From positions 50,615,321 through 50,679,320 of the forward strand of contig JALGPY010000002.1 in the NCBI GenBank assembly GCA_023055425.1: a stretch of 64,000 nt of DNA, in the 5' to 3' direction. The notes beneath the pieces were generated by a model. That model did not search any database. It was not told the origin of the DNA and worked only from the letters and a program-made list of their open reading frames with translations. The position numbers were made by a program, and so were the translations under genes. How positions within the stretch are numbered: the stretch's first letter is position 1; the number at the start of each line of letters is the position of its first letter. Positions 52,774-63,775 of the stretch are shown here, in pieces. The DNA comes from Linanthus parryae. Its lineage: Eukaryota > Streptophyta > Magnoliopsida > Ericales > Polemoniaceae.

Positions 52774-54047
52774 TGGGGTGACGCAGGAGGGTAAGACAAC
52801 ACATGCACAGTGGGTATAGGTGGGGGACGAGTGGACACAGACCGACGTACATAATGGTGAGGAAAAGGTTCGATAAGATTCCTGGATGTGGGAAGCTGTG
52901 TGGGTGCCTTAGTAGTGGTAGGTGGTGGCATAGGTGACCTAGGAGTGATGGGTGATGGTGTGTGTGCCACAGGGTTATGAGCACGATGAGTAAAAAGGGG
53001 AGATGGAAGACTATCATCGGGATCAGACGTCCTGTGAACAGATGGAGACACAGACCCAGGGATGGAGAAAGGATAGACCGTCTCATCAAAGGTGACGTGA
53101 CGAGAAGTGTGAACCCGACCAGCACTCAAATCCAAACACCGGTACCCACGATGATTAAGAGGATAGCCTAAAAACACACATCGAACAGAGCGTGGGGCAA
53201 GCTTATGGGGTGCGGTGGCAGAGAGGTTCGGGTAACACAGACAGCCAAACGTGCAGAGATGCTCATAAGAGGGTGAGCGATGATAAATGGCAACAGTGGG
53301 AATATTGTTGTTAAGGACTGTGGTGGGAAAAATGTTATGTAGGTAGACCGCAGTCAGGAGAGACTCAACCCAGAAAGAAGCTGGAAGGGAAGCATGAGCT
53401 AAGAGGGCACGACTGATGTCATTGATTCGGCGAATCATGCGTTCAGCTTTGCCAGTTTGAGATTACGTCTGAGGACAAGCAAATCGAAAAGCAAGCCCAT
53501 AAGTAATGGTGTGAGAGAGAAAAGCGCCATTGTCAAATTCTCCACCAAGGTCACATTGAAAACTTTTGATAGGTCGCTCAAACTGAGTTTGTACGAAAGT
53601 AGTGAATTGTTTAAATTTGGATAGCGCTTCGCTTTTCTGTTTAAGGAGGAAAACCCAGAGAAAATGCGTGTAGTCAGCAAGCAGTAGGAGGTAGTATTTG
53701 TAAAGCGATTTGCTTAATACCAGAGATGTCCATAAATCACTATGAATAATGTCAAATGGACTAGAAGTAGAAGAAGTAGACGGTGAAAAGGGCAAACTCA
53801 CATGTTTACTAACTTGACAAGCATGACAAAGAGTGTCTGAATGATTCCTACTACAAGAAATGAAATGACTACGATGAAGAGAATCTAAAACTAAGCGCCC
53901 GGGATGACCAAGACGTTTATGCCAAACTGGAGCAGGAAGAGCAGCAAAAGAGACAGCAGACGACGATGGTGGGGCAGGCTGGAATGGATAGAGATCACCC
54001 AAACTGTTGCTCCTCTGTAAAAGAGCGCCCGAGCGAAGGTCCTTCAC
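52770..54047 (-). pseudogene. Copia-3 integrase with one in-frame stop
   Basis: 53463-54047: WHKRLGHPGRLVLDSL, CHACQVSKHVSLPF (zinc), IIHSDLWTSLVLSKSLYKYY (Asp), KSFQCDLGGEFDNGAF (Asp). A TAA follows FACPQT, after which 52770-53438 goes on with SQTGKAERMIRRINDISRA (Glu), ASFWVESLLTAVYLHN, and CVFLGYPLNHRGYRCLDL. The two parts are in one pol order; the stop is at about 53460. Confidence 0.85.
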
Positions 54048-54257
54048 AGAAAAACCAAAAGGGTCAAACTCAACGGAAACATTATTGTCAGTAGTGAATT
54101 GACGAACAGAAACTAGGTTTTTGATAACGTTTGGGGTGAGTAAGACATTTCAAAGGTGAAGGGAACGGGAGTTGGTGGTAAGGGTGTGATTACCGGATCC
54201 TTTCATTGGAATGCTAGAGCCGTTTCCCACAAGTATATTAGGAGAAGGACAAGATGA

Positions 54258-54791
54258 CTAGAGAGAAGAGAGTATACCTGACTGCGGAGTGAGATGAGCA
54301 GATGCGCCGGAGTCAAGATACCAGGTCTGATCCGGAACGCTCAGTGTCATGCCAGAGAACTGAGACCCCAAATCAGTAGCAGTCCAGTAGGCAGAAGCAG
54401 CTGTGAGAGCCTGTGGTCGTGCAGCCGGTGGTGGGCCAAGCAGGCCAGCAGAGGTGGGTCTAGGCGTGCTCCAACCCGTAGTCGGGTAAGGGCAAGGAGG
54501 TACTGGTCCCGTGGGGCAGGGGCACCAGACCCATGAGCCGTGCGAGCCCTGGGGTGCAGCAGGGGGGGTCGGAGCTGGTTGATTTCCCCCTGTCCCAGAT
54601 TTGCGACGTCCGTTTCTGCCATTCCTGCGCTGTCCTCCGCCATGATTACTATTCCCGCCACTGGGGTGACTGCCAGACTGGTGAGTGGCCGCATTCGGTT
54701 GTCGGTTCGAAGGAGTCGAAACCAACACCTGATGCGGGCTAGAGTGAACTGGCTCATGTCGAGCAAGAAGACGCTCGTGTAGAGCCAACAT
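54258..54791 (-). pseudogene. Copia-3 gag C-terminus and protease
   Basis: Starts inside gag (MLALHERLLARHEP, the end of the capsid region), then a Gly/Asn/Arg-rich tail (GGNSNHGGGQRRNGRNGRRK), Pro-rich stretch, and the protease site TWYLDSGASAHLTPQ (DSGA). No complete CCHC knuckle is visible. A stop near 54257 separates it from the rest of protease (54050-54250 is broken). Confidence 0.8.
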
Positions 54792-54879
54792 ATCCTAATT
54801 ACACAACTAGTAATTACAAAATATCCTAATTACACAACTAGTCCTCTATTTGGTATCAATATACAAAATTGACCTATTA

Positions 54880-55160
54880 ATTTTTAGGTCACTGACCAGG
54901 TCAAGAGAATAATCTAACTGAAAACAATAAGTAGAGCCAACATCACGAGATATTCTCAGTTCAAGAGCTGCATAATGAAGGCTTACAAGTCACGTCTGGA
55001 TCATCATAAGTTCATCAAAATGAATGCAGAAATTTAACTTCTAAACAATTCATAAAACAACGCGGAAATCTCACACGGGTAAACATGTAGTCAGGCACGG
55101 TAATACCCAGGGAAATTCTTGCTCTTCACATAACTACTTTGACTTGTTTCCCATGACAAC
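54880..55160. other. X8-3 3' flank
   Basis: Near 55070-55160 it is similar in reverse complement to the 3' flank of X8-2 (TTAGGTTGTCAT, AACAAG). The rest is unassigned. Confidence 0.45.
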
Positions 55161-55204
55161 CTAAGGGAACTTGCATGAACCAGTCGCTGAAAACACAAAA
55201 AAAA

Positions 55205-55256
<52 letters not shown>

Positions 55257-55776
55257 TATGACAAAATATTTCACGAACAGGTAGAGAGAACTGGATTTTC
55301 TTTTACAGTTTAACTTACAAGGATCATAATTAATTATCCGTGCAATTTCCTTGGCACATGTACGATTTCCACTGGCTCTATAAAATTGGTCAAGGACGAC
55401 AGATGCATGAAACAAAACGGTGTTTGGCAGATAACAAGAGCGCCCAGGTAGTATTTTACTGCAGTCTACCCCTGGTTCTCTGCAAATGAGACCTACAGCT
55501 CTCTGTAGTACATCAGCTGGTGTGCCAGGAAACGCCACACAATACAATGTAGGCAGGAATAATTCCGGCTGGTGTTACAACAAAAGTTAAATCAAATCTT
55601 AAAAACTCATTCAAAGAAACAACATATGACGAAAGACACAAGGAGGATGAAGAGTACGGAGTACCTATAACTCACCTTGTAAGTCTTATCTTGATGCAAT
55701 GTGTTGGAGACTCTCGAACTAGTGCAACCACCAATGATGCAGGCCAGCAAGAGACGAATAAACAAGCATTTCCCAT
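55161..55776 (-). pseudogene. X8-3: X8/CBM43 gene with damaged start
   Basis: Exons (minus) 55776-55676, 55568-55319 and 55186-55161, with the same three splice positions as X8-2. Exon 2: YCVAFPGTPADVLQRAV, GLICREPGVDCSKILPG, RSCYLPNTVLFHASVVLDQF, RTCAKEIARI; exon 3 gives DPSTGSCKFP and a stop. The six Cys remain, but the core Trp of WC is Tyr. The ATG that aligns with X8-2 (55774-55776) is followed by a 4-base deletion in the signal-peptide coding part, so it reads into another frame. The frame that gives IRLLLACIIGGCTSS has no ATG, only GTG upstream. Intron 2 contains a long (TA)n run (about 55208-55253). Non-AUG start or a distant leader ATG is possible. Confidence 0.7.
55208..55253. repeat. 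(TA)n microsatellite in X8-3 intron 2
   Basis: About 22 TA units between exon 3 and exon 2; X8-2 has no such run in the same intron. Confidence 0.9.
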
Positions 55777-55799
55777 CTTTCTGTTCTGTATCAGTCACT

Positions 55800-56235
55800 T
55801 TATCTATACAAATTTATTACAAAACTAAAAAATGAATAGTAGAATGCCAAATATATCACCCAAAAAGTTACAAAACAAAAGAATTATTCCTGAGATGGAG
55901 CCAGATTTCAAACAAACCAGTACCAATTGTGAAATCGGAGCTAAACTTCATCGTTTTCCAAATTGATCATCAAAATTACATGTCCACAAACAAGATCAGA
56001 GATACAACAAAACAGCCATCTCTCTAATTTCAAGTGTGAAGTCCAAACCATGGTATATATTTAGATACAATATTCATACGTAAAGCACGAATAAAGATGA
56101 ACCGTGGGTGATTATTATCTTTCACAGTAGTTAGTACCTGTTGGAGCTGAAACTTCAGAGATGACTAGAAGGCTGAAGAGAAGAAGTATTTGTAGAGAGA
56201 TGCATACAGTGAATTATAGAGAGCATCCATGGTAG
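55800..56235 (-). promoter_or_regulatory. X8-3 promoter, leader and 5'-UTR intron
   Basis: Reverse complement of 47355-47760 with high similarity: TATA-like TCTATAATTC (56211-56220), leader CATCTCTCTACAAATACTTC, donor CCAACAG/GTACTAA near 56136, and the conserved intron block TGTGAAAGATAATAATCACCCACG. Homology stops at about 56225, just upstream of the TATA, so the distal promoters differ. Confidence 0.6.
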
Positions 56236-56412
56236 TTTTAAATAATGGGCTAGCCAGTTTTATTTCACACATTTATGAGCTACCTGGTTTCATGTTTGGA
56301 CATCATACTATAGAACAACAAGTGTCTGGCTACAATTTTCATCTATTGCTCTAAATATATATAGGAATGTATGTAATGGTTCATGGAGGACAACCTGAAA
56401 CAGGTTGCGGCC
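56236..56412. other. Spacer between X8-3 and LINE-B
   Basis: A/T-rich, no gene recognised; ends in the LINE-B target site. Confidence 0.4.
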
Positions 56413-56481
56413 AAAAAGTTTCCTGGGCGGTGATAATGAAATTCCAAAATTGAACGATGAAATGAACTTTCTCTCTCTAGA

Positions 56482-57919
56482 ATGAGTGATAACCGCCCTT
56501 CGTTCACGTTTCCCCAACCGTCTTCCCCGCCGGAGATTTCCGTTGGATCTCCGGCCAACTTTTTCAAATTTCAGGCAAGCTTCAAACGCCGGTATGTAGC
56601 GGGTTCTGGCTCCGATGAGGATGAATCAGTGACTGGTAACAGGTCGTTTCGTGATGTTGCGACGCAGCCTCATTCAAAAGGCATCTACATGGAGGATCCG
56701 TTCGAGATTGACGATGACTCCGAGAAGGATACTACCGGAGTTGTATCGGAAAAATGGCTGACGGAAAGATCTGCGTTCGGATCTCTGGTGCTAGACTTCG
56801 GAAATTGCATCGTCCTTGGAGCAGAGCCCTAATTGTTAGGGTTCTCGACAGAGATCCTCTGTTTCATGTGCTTCGAGATCGTTTGACGGCATAGTGGAAG
56901 CTCCGTTCTGGCTTTGAGCTAACGGACATTGACAACGGTTGTTATTGTGTTCGTTTCTTCTGCCGTGAGGATTTTGAGCGAGTGCTGCTTGAAGGCCCTT
57001 GGATGATTCAGGGGAACTACCTTACGGTTCAACGGGGGACGGCGCATTTTGATCCGTTTGGTCCGGCGGTTACAACTACGCCGATATGGATTCGATTGAA
57101 GGGACTTCCGGTGGAGTACTTTGATGAGGATACTCTGATGGATGTTGGTGCTAATTTTGGTACTTCAATCAAGGTGGACTGGCTCACAGTTTCGGCGACT
57201 CGAGGCCGGTACGCTCGGATCTGCATGGAGACTGATCTAAGTCAGAGTTTGACGCCGGAGATTTGGATTAATCACAAGCGGATTCCGGTGGAGTATGAAG
57301 GTTTGAGTACGATTTGCTTTGATTGTGGTGTGTACGGCCATCGGAAGGAGAATTGTGCGAAGCACGCTCCGGCGGTAGTGGAAGGATTAGCTACGGAGGC
57401 GATGGAAACCACGGCGCCGCCGAACGCCTCGGCTACGGCGGAGGCAGAGGAATCGGTTCCGGAGAAGGTGGTGGAGGTGGAGTTAGGGTTTGGACTGTGG
57501 AAGATTGCTACTCGAAGGAAGAAGGGTAGCAGTAGCCGTACACGTGGCGCAGATCCGCTAGGGAGGAAGAAGGATGTTGCTTCTGTTGCATCGGAGCCGG
57601 ATTCTGGTACTCGAGAGAAGGATGTGCCACGTGGAGGTTCTAGGAAGGTGCAGGATCGGGAATGTCATGCACCGGGCTCCAATGGAGTACAGCCCCTACG
57701 GGACAGGTGGATCCAGTTGTTTTGAAGTCTGCTCCACGTCAGGCGAATCAGAGCCAGCCACGTGGCTCAGCGCGCCAGAAAAGTCAAAAGGCGAGTGAGA
57801 TGGTTGACCGTTCAAACAACCGTAAAGGGAAAGCTCCGGCTAACCCTAATTTCAGAAATCCGTTTGATGTCCTTGATGAGAATCAATCTCCACTGATTGA
57901 TCGGCTTAATTCGGTGTAG
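56482..57919 (+). pseudogene. LINE-B ORF1 (DUF4283-like RNA-binding protein)
   Basis: Starts MSDNRPSFTFPQPSSPPE. The frame shifts near 56780, after KWLTERSAFGSL, into one that reads RPWSRALIVRVLDRDPLFHV, with a TAG at 56892-56894, then FCREDFERVLLEGPWMIQGN and PIWIRLKGLPVEYFDEDTL. The knuckle CFDCGVYGHRKENC follows (about 57318-57359). A second shift near 57680-57720 leads to a frame ending NPFDVLDENQSPLIDRLNSV at 57919, the usual ORF1 tail motif. The protein would coat L1 RNA. Confidence 0.8.
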
Positions 57920-58059
57920 TCGAATGCTGGTGGCGTTGGAACGGGGCAGAAGACTAATTCTACTGATGATCTTCATCTCAAGCCGCTTCTAACGAAACAA
58001 GGGTTGATCCCTAATAAGCTTGTCGCGCCGTTTGGTCGGTCTTTTTCAAATGTTTCTAC

Positions 58060-61000
58060 ATGAAAGTCATCTCCTGGAATTGTAGAGGTATTGGTAACAC
58101 TGCTACTGTCCGATCTGTTTTAGATCTCTACAATTTATATAAGAATTTTATTCTGATTATTATGGAACCTAGAGTTGGGGGTACTCATTCCCTTAAGTTG
58201 TGTAAGCCTTCTCGTTTTGATAAATATCATGTTGAGGAGGCTCGTGGGTTTTCTGGTGGTATTTGGATCTTCTGGTCTAGTTGTGAGGTGGAGTTGGATG
58301 TTCTTTCTTCTACTTTTCAAGCTGTAACTTGTCTGGTTCATATAGCTGGTATGGAAGATTGGCTACTTACAGCCATTTATGCTAGCCCTCTGGCTGTGAG
58401 GAAAGATGATCTTTGGTGTCATCTACAACAGGTGAATTCTGCTCATTCTTTGGCTTGGCTTCTGGTGGGTGACTTTAACCAGGTCATTGCTGGGAATGAA
58501 AAGAGAGGTGGGAAGGGGGTCTCTTACAAGAAATGTAGCTCTCTCCTGCAATGTCTGGATGCTTGCTGTTTACAGGACCTTGGTTTCTCTGGGCCTGCTT
58601 TCACCTGGTCCAATTCTCAGTTTGGCAAAACTATTAGACAGAGAATTGATAGAGGCTTCTGTAATTCTAGTTGGAGTATGAGGTTCCCTGAAGCTTTGGT
58701 CAAGCATTTGGTTAGAACTTGTTCTGATCATCATCCCATTTTGGTTGATCTGGAAGGCCTGGCTCCTCCTGCTAGCCACCTTAAACCTTTTAGATTGGAA
58801 GTTGCTTGGCTTCTTGATCCTGTTTTCAAGCTTCTTGTGGATCATTACTGGTTGGTTATGGATGAGATTGCTCACAGAATAGAGTCTTTCACTGATAGGG
58901 TTAGGCTTTGGAATGAGGAAGAGTTTGGTAACATCTTTCACAAAAAGAGAAGGTTGAGAGCTAGATTGGCTGGTATTCAGAAATGTCTTGCTATTAGAGA
59001 CAACCCCTATCTGTTTGAGCTGGAGGCCTTTCTTCAAGACCAATATAATACTATTCTTCTTCAGGAAGAACTTTTCTGGTTCCATAAAACTAGACTGAAT
59101 AAGCTCCTCCTTGGTGATAAGAATACCAGTTTCTTTCATCTAACCACCATTGCTAGAAGGAGGAAGAATAAGATTGCCATGATTAAATTAGATGGTGGAG
59201 GCTGGTGTGAGGACTCTCAGCAGCTAAAGAGAGAGGTTACTTCTCATTTTCAGAAGTTGTTTACTGATGAGCATTCTGGTTCCTCTTCTGATTTTGTTTG
59301 GCAAGGAGGGGTATTATCTAATGAGGAGGTTGCTATGCTTAATAGGCCTATTACTACTTCAGAGGTTCAGAAGGTGGTCTTCTCTATGGGGCTTATAAGA
59401 GCCCTGGGCCTGATGGGCTCCCCCCTGTGTTTTTTCAGCAGCATTGGAGCTCTGTTGGAGACACTATGTTTGGAAAGGTGGTGGATGCTATCTCCAGTTG
59501 TAAGCTCCCTAAGGGAATTAATAACACTCTTTTAGCTTTGATCCCTAAAATTGATAACCCTACCTCTTTTAGTCACTTGAGGCCCATCAGCCTCTGTAAT
59601 GTGACCCTCAAGACTGTTACTAAACTGCTTACTCTCAGATTGAGGCCTTTGTTGATGAAGTTGATTCATCCTTTCCAATTTAGTTTTCTCCAAGGGAGAT
59701 TGGCTAGTGACAATGTCATGCTTGCCCAGGAGGTCTTGCATTGTATGCATCACAGAAAGGGGAAGAAGGGTTTCTTTGCTATCAAAATTGACCTGGCTAA
59801 GGCATATGATAAGGTTAGATGGGCTACCTTGGAGTGTATTCTTCAGAAAATTGGTTTCCCTGCCAATTGGGTGTCTATCATTATGGATTCTGTCTCTATT
59901 GCTACTTATAGGGTTATTTGGAATGGAGAACAGCAGGATTCCTTTACTCCTCAGAGGGGTCTAAGGCAGGGAGATCTTATTTCTCCCTACCTGTTTCTTC
60001 TCATTATGGAGTGCCTTGCTGTTAGAATTCAGGAGGCTGTTAATCTTGGTCTTTGGAAGGGGATTAAAATTGGAAGAGGAGGTATGGCTGTTACTCATCT
60101 GTTTTTTGCAGATGATCTTCTTCTTTTTGGGGAAGCTTCTACCAAGCAAGTTCATGTTATTAAGGAGGTTCTTCAGAAATTTTGTGATGATACTGATCAA
60201 AGCATCAGTTTTGAGAAGTCTAGATTGTTTGTAGCTCCCTCTGTGAGTAGAGGTGTAGCTAGAAATTTAAGTGATCTGCTGGGGATTGAGTTGACAGCAG
60301 ACCTGGGTTTACATTTGAGGGTTCCTCTTATCCATAAGACCTGGAATCATGCTAAGTTCCAATTTGTGGTGGATAAGGTGCAGCACAAGCTTTCTAGTCG
60401 GCTGGCTCCTCATCTTTCTCTTGCTGGTAGAACAACCTTAATTAGTACAGTGCTGCAGTCCATCCCTACTTATATTATGCAATCCACTCTTCTTCCTAAA
60501 TCTATCATTAGGGATGTTGATAGAATTTGCAAGAGTTTCTTGTGGGGTGGCTCTTCTTCTCAGAAGAAACTTCCTCTTATTAGCTGGGACACTGCTACTT
60601 CTCCTAAAGACAGAGGAGGGCTGGGTTTGAAGAAGCTAAATTTGTTTAATCATGCTTTGATTGCCAAAGCTGGCTGGAGATTGGCTACTGGGGTGGATTC
60701 TGTGTGGGTTAAGGATATGTCTTTGAGGTATGGCTCCCCTCTGAAATCCAACAATGTGTTTGCCTCCCATTCTAGAACTTGGAAGCATATTGTGAGGAGT
60801 TTGAAGCTTCTGAAAAAAAGCTTTGGGAAGTCTGTTCACTCTGGCTTAGACACTCTTTTTTGGGTGGACAAGTGGTTGGGTGATTTAAAATTATTGGATG
60901 TGGCTATTACTGCTATTTCTGATGATGATCTGCTTCTTTCTGTTGCTCATTTTTGGGACAGTGAGGGTAGTTGTTGGTCTACTACTTTGAACTCTCTTCT

Positions 61001-62162
61001 TCCTTCTGTGTTTTTGGAACTCTTAGACACTGTGTCTCTTGATATTTCTGTTGAAAGGTCTGAAGATCAAGTGGTGTGGTTGGGTCATGAAACTGGTAAG
61101 TTCTCAGTTGCTAGTGCTTATAAAGATCTTGTTGAGGACTGCATCACTCCTTTCAAGGATTCTGGGTGGAGGCAGATTTGGAGAAGCAGGGGTTATCATA
61201 GGTGGAAATCTCTTCTTTGGATTATTAGGCATGATAGACTCCTTACTCAAGATTTAAAAAGAAGAAGAGGTATTATTTCTGATTCTCTTTGTCCTTTCTG
61301 CCAAAGTGATATTGAAACTTCTATTCATGCTCTTAGAGATTGTAATTGGGTGATTGATTTATGGAGGAAGCTGGTGCATCCCAAATATTGGGATGAGTTT
61401 GTTAACTGCAGCATTGTGGACTGGATTGATATGAATCTCATTAAACCCTGGGGTTATGTTGCTTCTCTGGACTGGGATGTGGTGTTTGTGACCACTGTTA
61501 CCTATTGCTGGATGTGGCATAATTTGAGGATTCATGAAGATGGATTTACTATGCCTCCTAATCCTACTGAGTTCATTTATGCTCAAGTGAGGAGGTTGTT
61601 AAAAGATATGTATGTTTTACCTTCTGCTATTCTGCCTCTTCCTGTTAGTGTCCATTGGTCTCCCCCCCCCCCCCCCCCCTCTCAGGGAGTTCTTAAGCTC
61701 AATGTGGATTGTTCTTGTACAAATTTTGGTCTCTCTGTTGGAATGGTTTGCAAAAATAGTGATGGTGATTGGATTTGGGGAATGCAGAGATTTCTTGGAG
61801 CTGGTTCTGCTGTTCATGGTGAAATCAGGGCTATTCTGGAGGGTTTAACTGCTTTGCTAGAATTTGGGGAGGTCAAAGTTATTGTGGAGACTGACTGTGC
61901 TGCTGCTGTCAAGCTCATCCACTCTGGTGATGAAGTGTCTCCCTGCTGGCATCTTATTTGCAGAATTAGAGCCCTGTTGGAGTTGACAGAGTGCACTCTG
62001 GTTCACACTTGTAGGGAGTGTAATCAGGTTGCAGATTTTCTTGCTCATTCTTGTAATTTTGTTAGTTTTGAGAAGACTTTTTTGTTTTCTCCTCCTAGCA
62101 GTTGTGATCCTTTGCTTCAGTTTGATAGGAGTGGTAGTGGTGTAATTAGGATGGTTTGTTAG
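58060..62162 (+). pseudogene. LINE-B ORF2 (endonuclease, RT, zf-RVT, RNase H), single frameshift
   Basis: Frame 58060-59392 then, after loss of one G in a G run (GGGG at about 59389-59392, where five would restore the AYKSPGPDGLPP reading), the frame to 62162. Endonuclease: ISWNCRGIGNTATVRSVL, LIIMEPRVGG, LLVGDFNQVIAGNEKRGG, CSDHHPILVDL. RT: LIPKIDNPTSFSHLRPISLC, SFLQGRLASDNVMLAQEV, AIKIDLAKAYDKVRWATLE (Asp), TPQRGLRQGDLISPYLFLL, THLFFADDLLLFGEAS (FADD). zf-RVT: WKSLLWIIRHDRLLTQDLKR with CPFCQSDIETSIHALRDC. RNase H: LNVDCSCTNFGLSVGMVCK (Asp), HGEIRAILEGLTALLEF (Glu), IVETDCAAAVKLIHSG (Asp), NQVADFLAHSCN (Asp). An 18-C run at 61662-61679 is in frame as six Pro. Confidence 0.9.
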
Positions 62163-62400
62163 GGTTTTTAAACCCCCTTTGTTTACCAAAAAAAAAAGTT
62201 TCCTGGGCACAAACCCTATAGCTGTGGAAACAATCAAATTGAGCTCACAGAAAAAGACAACAACTTTGGGCATAGGAAACCTTAATTCCCAAAACCCATG
62301 GAACATTTGTTAGATAGAGCAGAAAGAACAATAGGCAAGAAGAAGAAGCAGCAGCATCCCAATTACCTTAATTAGTATGGCTATGTAATACGATTTCGGT

Positions 62401-62515
62401 TCAAAGTTGGTGACTTGGTTCAGTCTCCTTCTCATCTGATTTCGTCGTATCCTCCACAGCTCTCTCGATTGAAGCTTCTCTCACTTTTCCCTCCGTCTTC
62501 TTATTAGCGAGCTCT
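62401..62515 (-). CDS. Possible terminal exon of an unknown host gene
   Basis: On the minus strand TTTTTCAG is followed by an open stretch of 37 codons and TGA: ELANKKTEGKVREASIE, then RAVEDTTKSDEKETEPSHQL. Composition (charged, no low complexity) and the good acceptor suggest a real last exon, whose upstream exons would lie to the right, beyond the MITE at 62600-62800. I found no convincing upstream exon; the minus frame at 62895-63110 is a weak candidate. No function can be given. Confidence 0.3.
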
Positions 62516-62599
62516 CTGAAAAATAAAGGCATGCACCTGCACTTTTTAACAAAGCGCGCAGTAGAAAAACGGTGTTGTATGTAAATTAGTCTGTTTCCT

Positions 62600-62800
62600 C
62601 ACTTTCTCCCCAAACTGACTTTTACCACTATTCACCGGGTCACTTTGACCAGGTGATTTGGATAGCAATATTGTTCAATTTTTCAATAAGTTTTTCATAG
62701 TGGTGTAGAGTAAAAATTGCTCCATAATACGATAAAGAAATTATCAAAACATTACATCGTTTTGCGATCCAAATCACCTGGAGTGACCCAGATACGAGTC
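62600..62800. mobile_element. MITE with long inverted arms, relative of 48775-48980
   Basis: Arms 62637-62668 (GGGTCACTTTGACCAGGTGATTTGGATAGCAA) and 62762-62790 (TTGCGATCCAAATCACCTGGAGTGACCC) pair over nearly their whole length, with a 4-base gap and one mismatch. The interior is A/T-rich. Confidence 0.6.
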
Positions 62801-63376
62801 AGCATGCGGAGAAAGAGAGGGAACAGAGGTGGTAATAGCAGTAGTAGTAGTAGTGAACTTTGGCCCTGAAATTACCCTCCTTGAAAGATGGCCCTCAAAA
62901 GAAATGTTGGTAATATATCCAAAATTCAAAACCCTTAGTTGTCATTTCACCATGCAATTGCGAGTCTTCAGGCTTAAAGGGAATCCTATTTCGTTGTGTA
63001 GCTTTTATGAGGATGGTGGGTTTCATCATCCACCTCATGAATTTCCATGAATGGATAAAGCAGCCATAAAAGTTTGAGAGTGTTTGCAGGATCAAAACGA
63101 GAAACCCCACAAGACCCCCATGTGCTCGTTTCCAATGAAGCTATGAAAGATCCCTCTTGCTGGTTCCTGTTACTTTCATCATCTTTGATTCTTCTTACAA
63201 CGAAAACTGAGTAAGTGTATGTTTTGTTTAAAAATAAAAACAGAGGAAAAAATTAAATTTCTAAAGTTTCTTGTATTTTTTTCATATTTTTAGTGGTTAA
63301 ATACATTCCTAATTTTGATAAACGCATAAAATAAAAATTATATGCCGTTGTTTTATGTAAAAGATAATGCTATGGT
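62801..63376. other. Unassigned spacer
   Basis: GTAGTAGTAGTAGT short repeat near 62838. Short open frames on both strands (62829-63050 and 62895-63110) with no family features. Confidence 0.3.
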
Positions 63377-63767
63377 TAGGGCCGGCCCAAGATAAGTAGG
63401 GGCCTAAAGCGGATAATAAAATTAAGGCCCCAAAAAAATGTACACATACAATATTTTTTGAACTTGCAATACTTATGTTATTCAGTAGAGAATAGATTGG
63501 GTTGATTTTAATTAGTAATCAATAGCCTTGAAGTTTTTTATATATTAAAAATAAAATCACATACATCATCAACGAAAGTCGAAGTTGTGTCAAATTTTGT
63601 GGCAAAAGTTTGAATTACCACTGAACTAATGCATTATTTAATAGAACTATTAGTAAAGAAATAAATGTATCGAAATAAATGTGAAGAACCTGTATAAACA
63701 ATGAGCCCATGCCGGTCCGGGGACCTAAAGCGGTCGCACCGGCTGCTTGCCCATAGGGCCGGCCCTG
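63377..63767. mobile_element. hAT-type non-autonomous element, 391 bp
   Basis: Terminal inverted repeats TAGGGCCGGCCC (63377-63388) and its partner GGGCCGGCCCTG (63756-63767). Exact 8-bp target duplication GCTATGGT (63369-63376 and 63768-63775). Eight-base TSD and CAGGG-type ends are those of hAT transposons. The interior is A/T-rich with phrases GGGGCCTAAAGCGG and GGGGACCTAAAGCGG near either end. No transposase. Confidence 0.88.
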
Positions 63768-63775
63768 GCTATGGT

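Larger units (their letters stand above)
51173..54879 (-). mobile_element. Copia-3: truncated and internally deleted Ty1/copia element
   Basis: A 72-bp repeat TAGTAATTAC...CCTATTA occurs at 51173-51244 and 54808-54879 in the same orientation and is taken as the outer part of the LTRs. The PPT (minus GACTGCGGGGGAG) lies at 51245-51257. Gag C-terminus, protease, integrase, RT and RNase H lie between on the minus strand. The right side lacks gag's N-terminus, leader, PBS and most of the 5' LTR, all lost in one deletion ending near 54791. The retained right end has a 33-base direct duplication (TATCCTAATTACACAACTAG twice, 54791-54840). RT is also deleted (see 52339-52773). Confidence 0.8.
56429..62190 (+). 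mobile_element. LINE-B: young full-length L1
   Basis: Bounded by the 16-bp target duplication AAAAAGTTTCCTGGGC (56413-56428 and 62193-62208), with a poly-A tail merging into it. A short 5' UTR (53 bases), ORF1 with CCHC knuckle, a spacer, and ORF2 with all domains. ORF2 has only one frameshift in 1,367 codons; ORF1 has two shifts and one stop. An A-rich target fits the TTTT/AA-type cleavage by L1 endonucleases. Confidence 0.93.
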
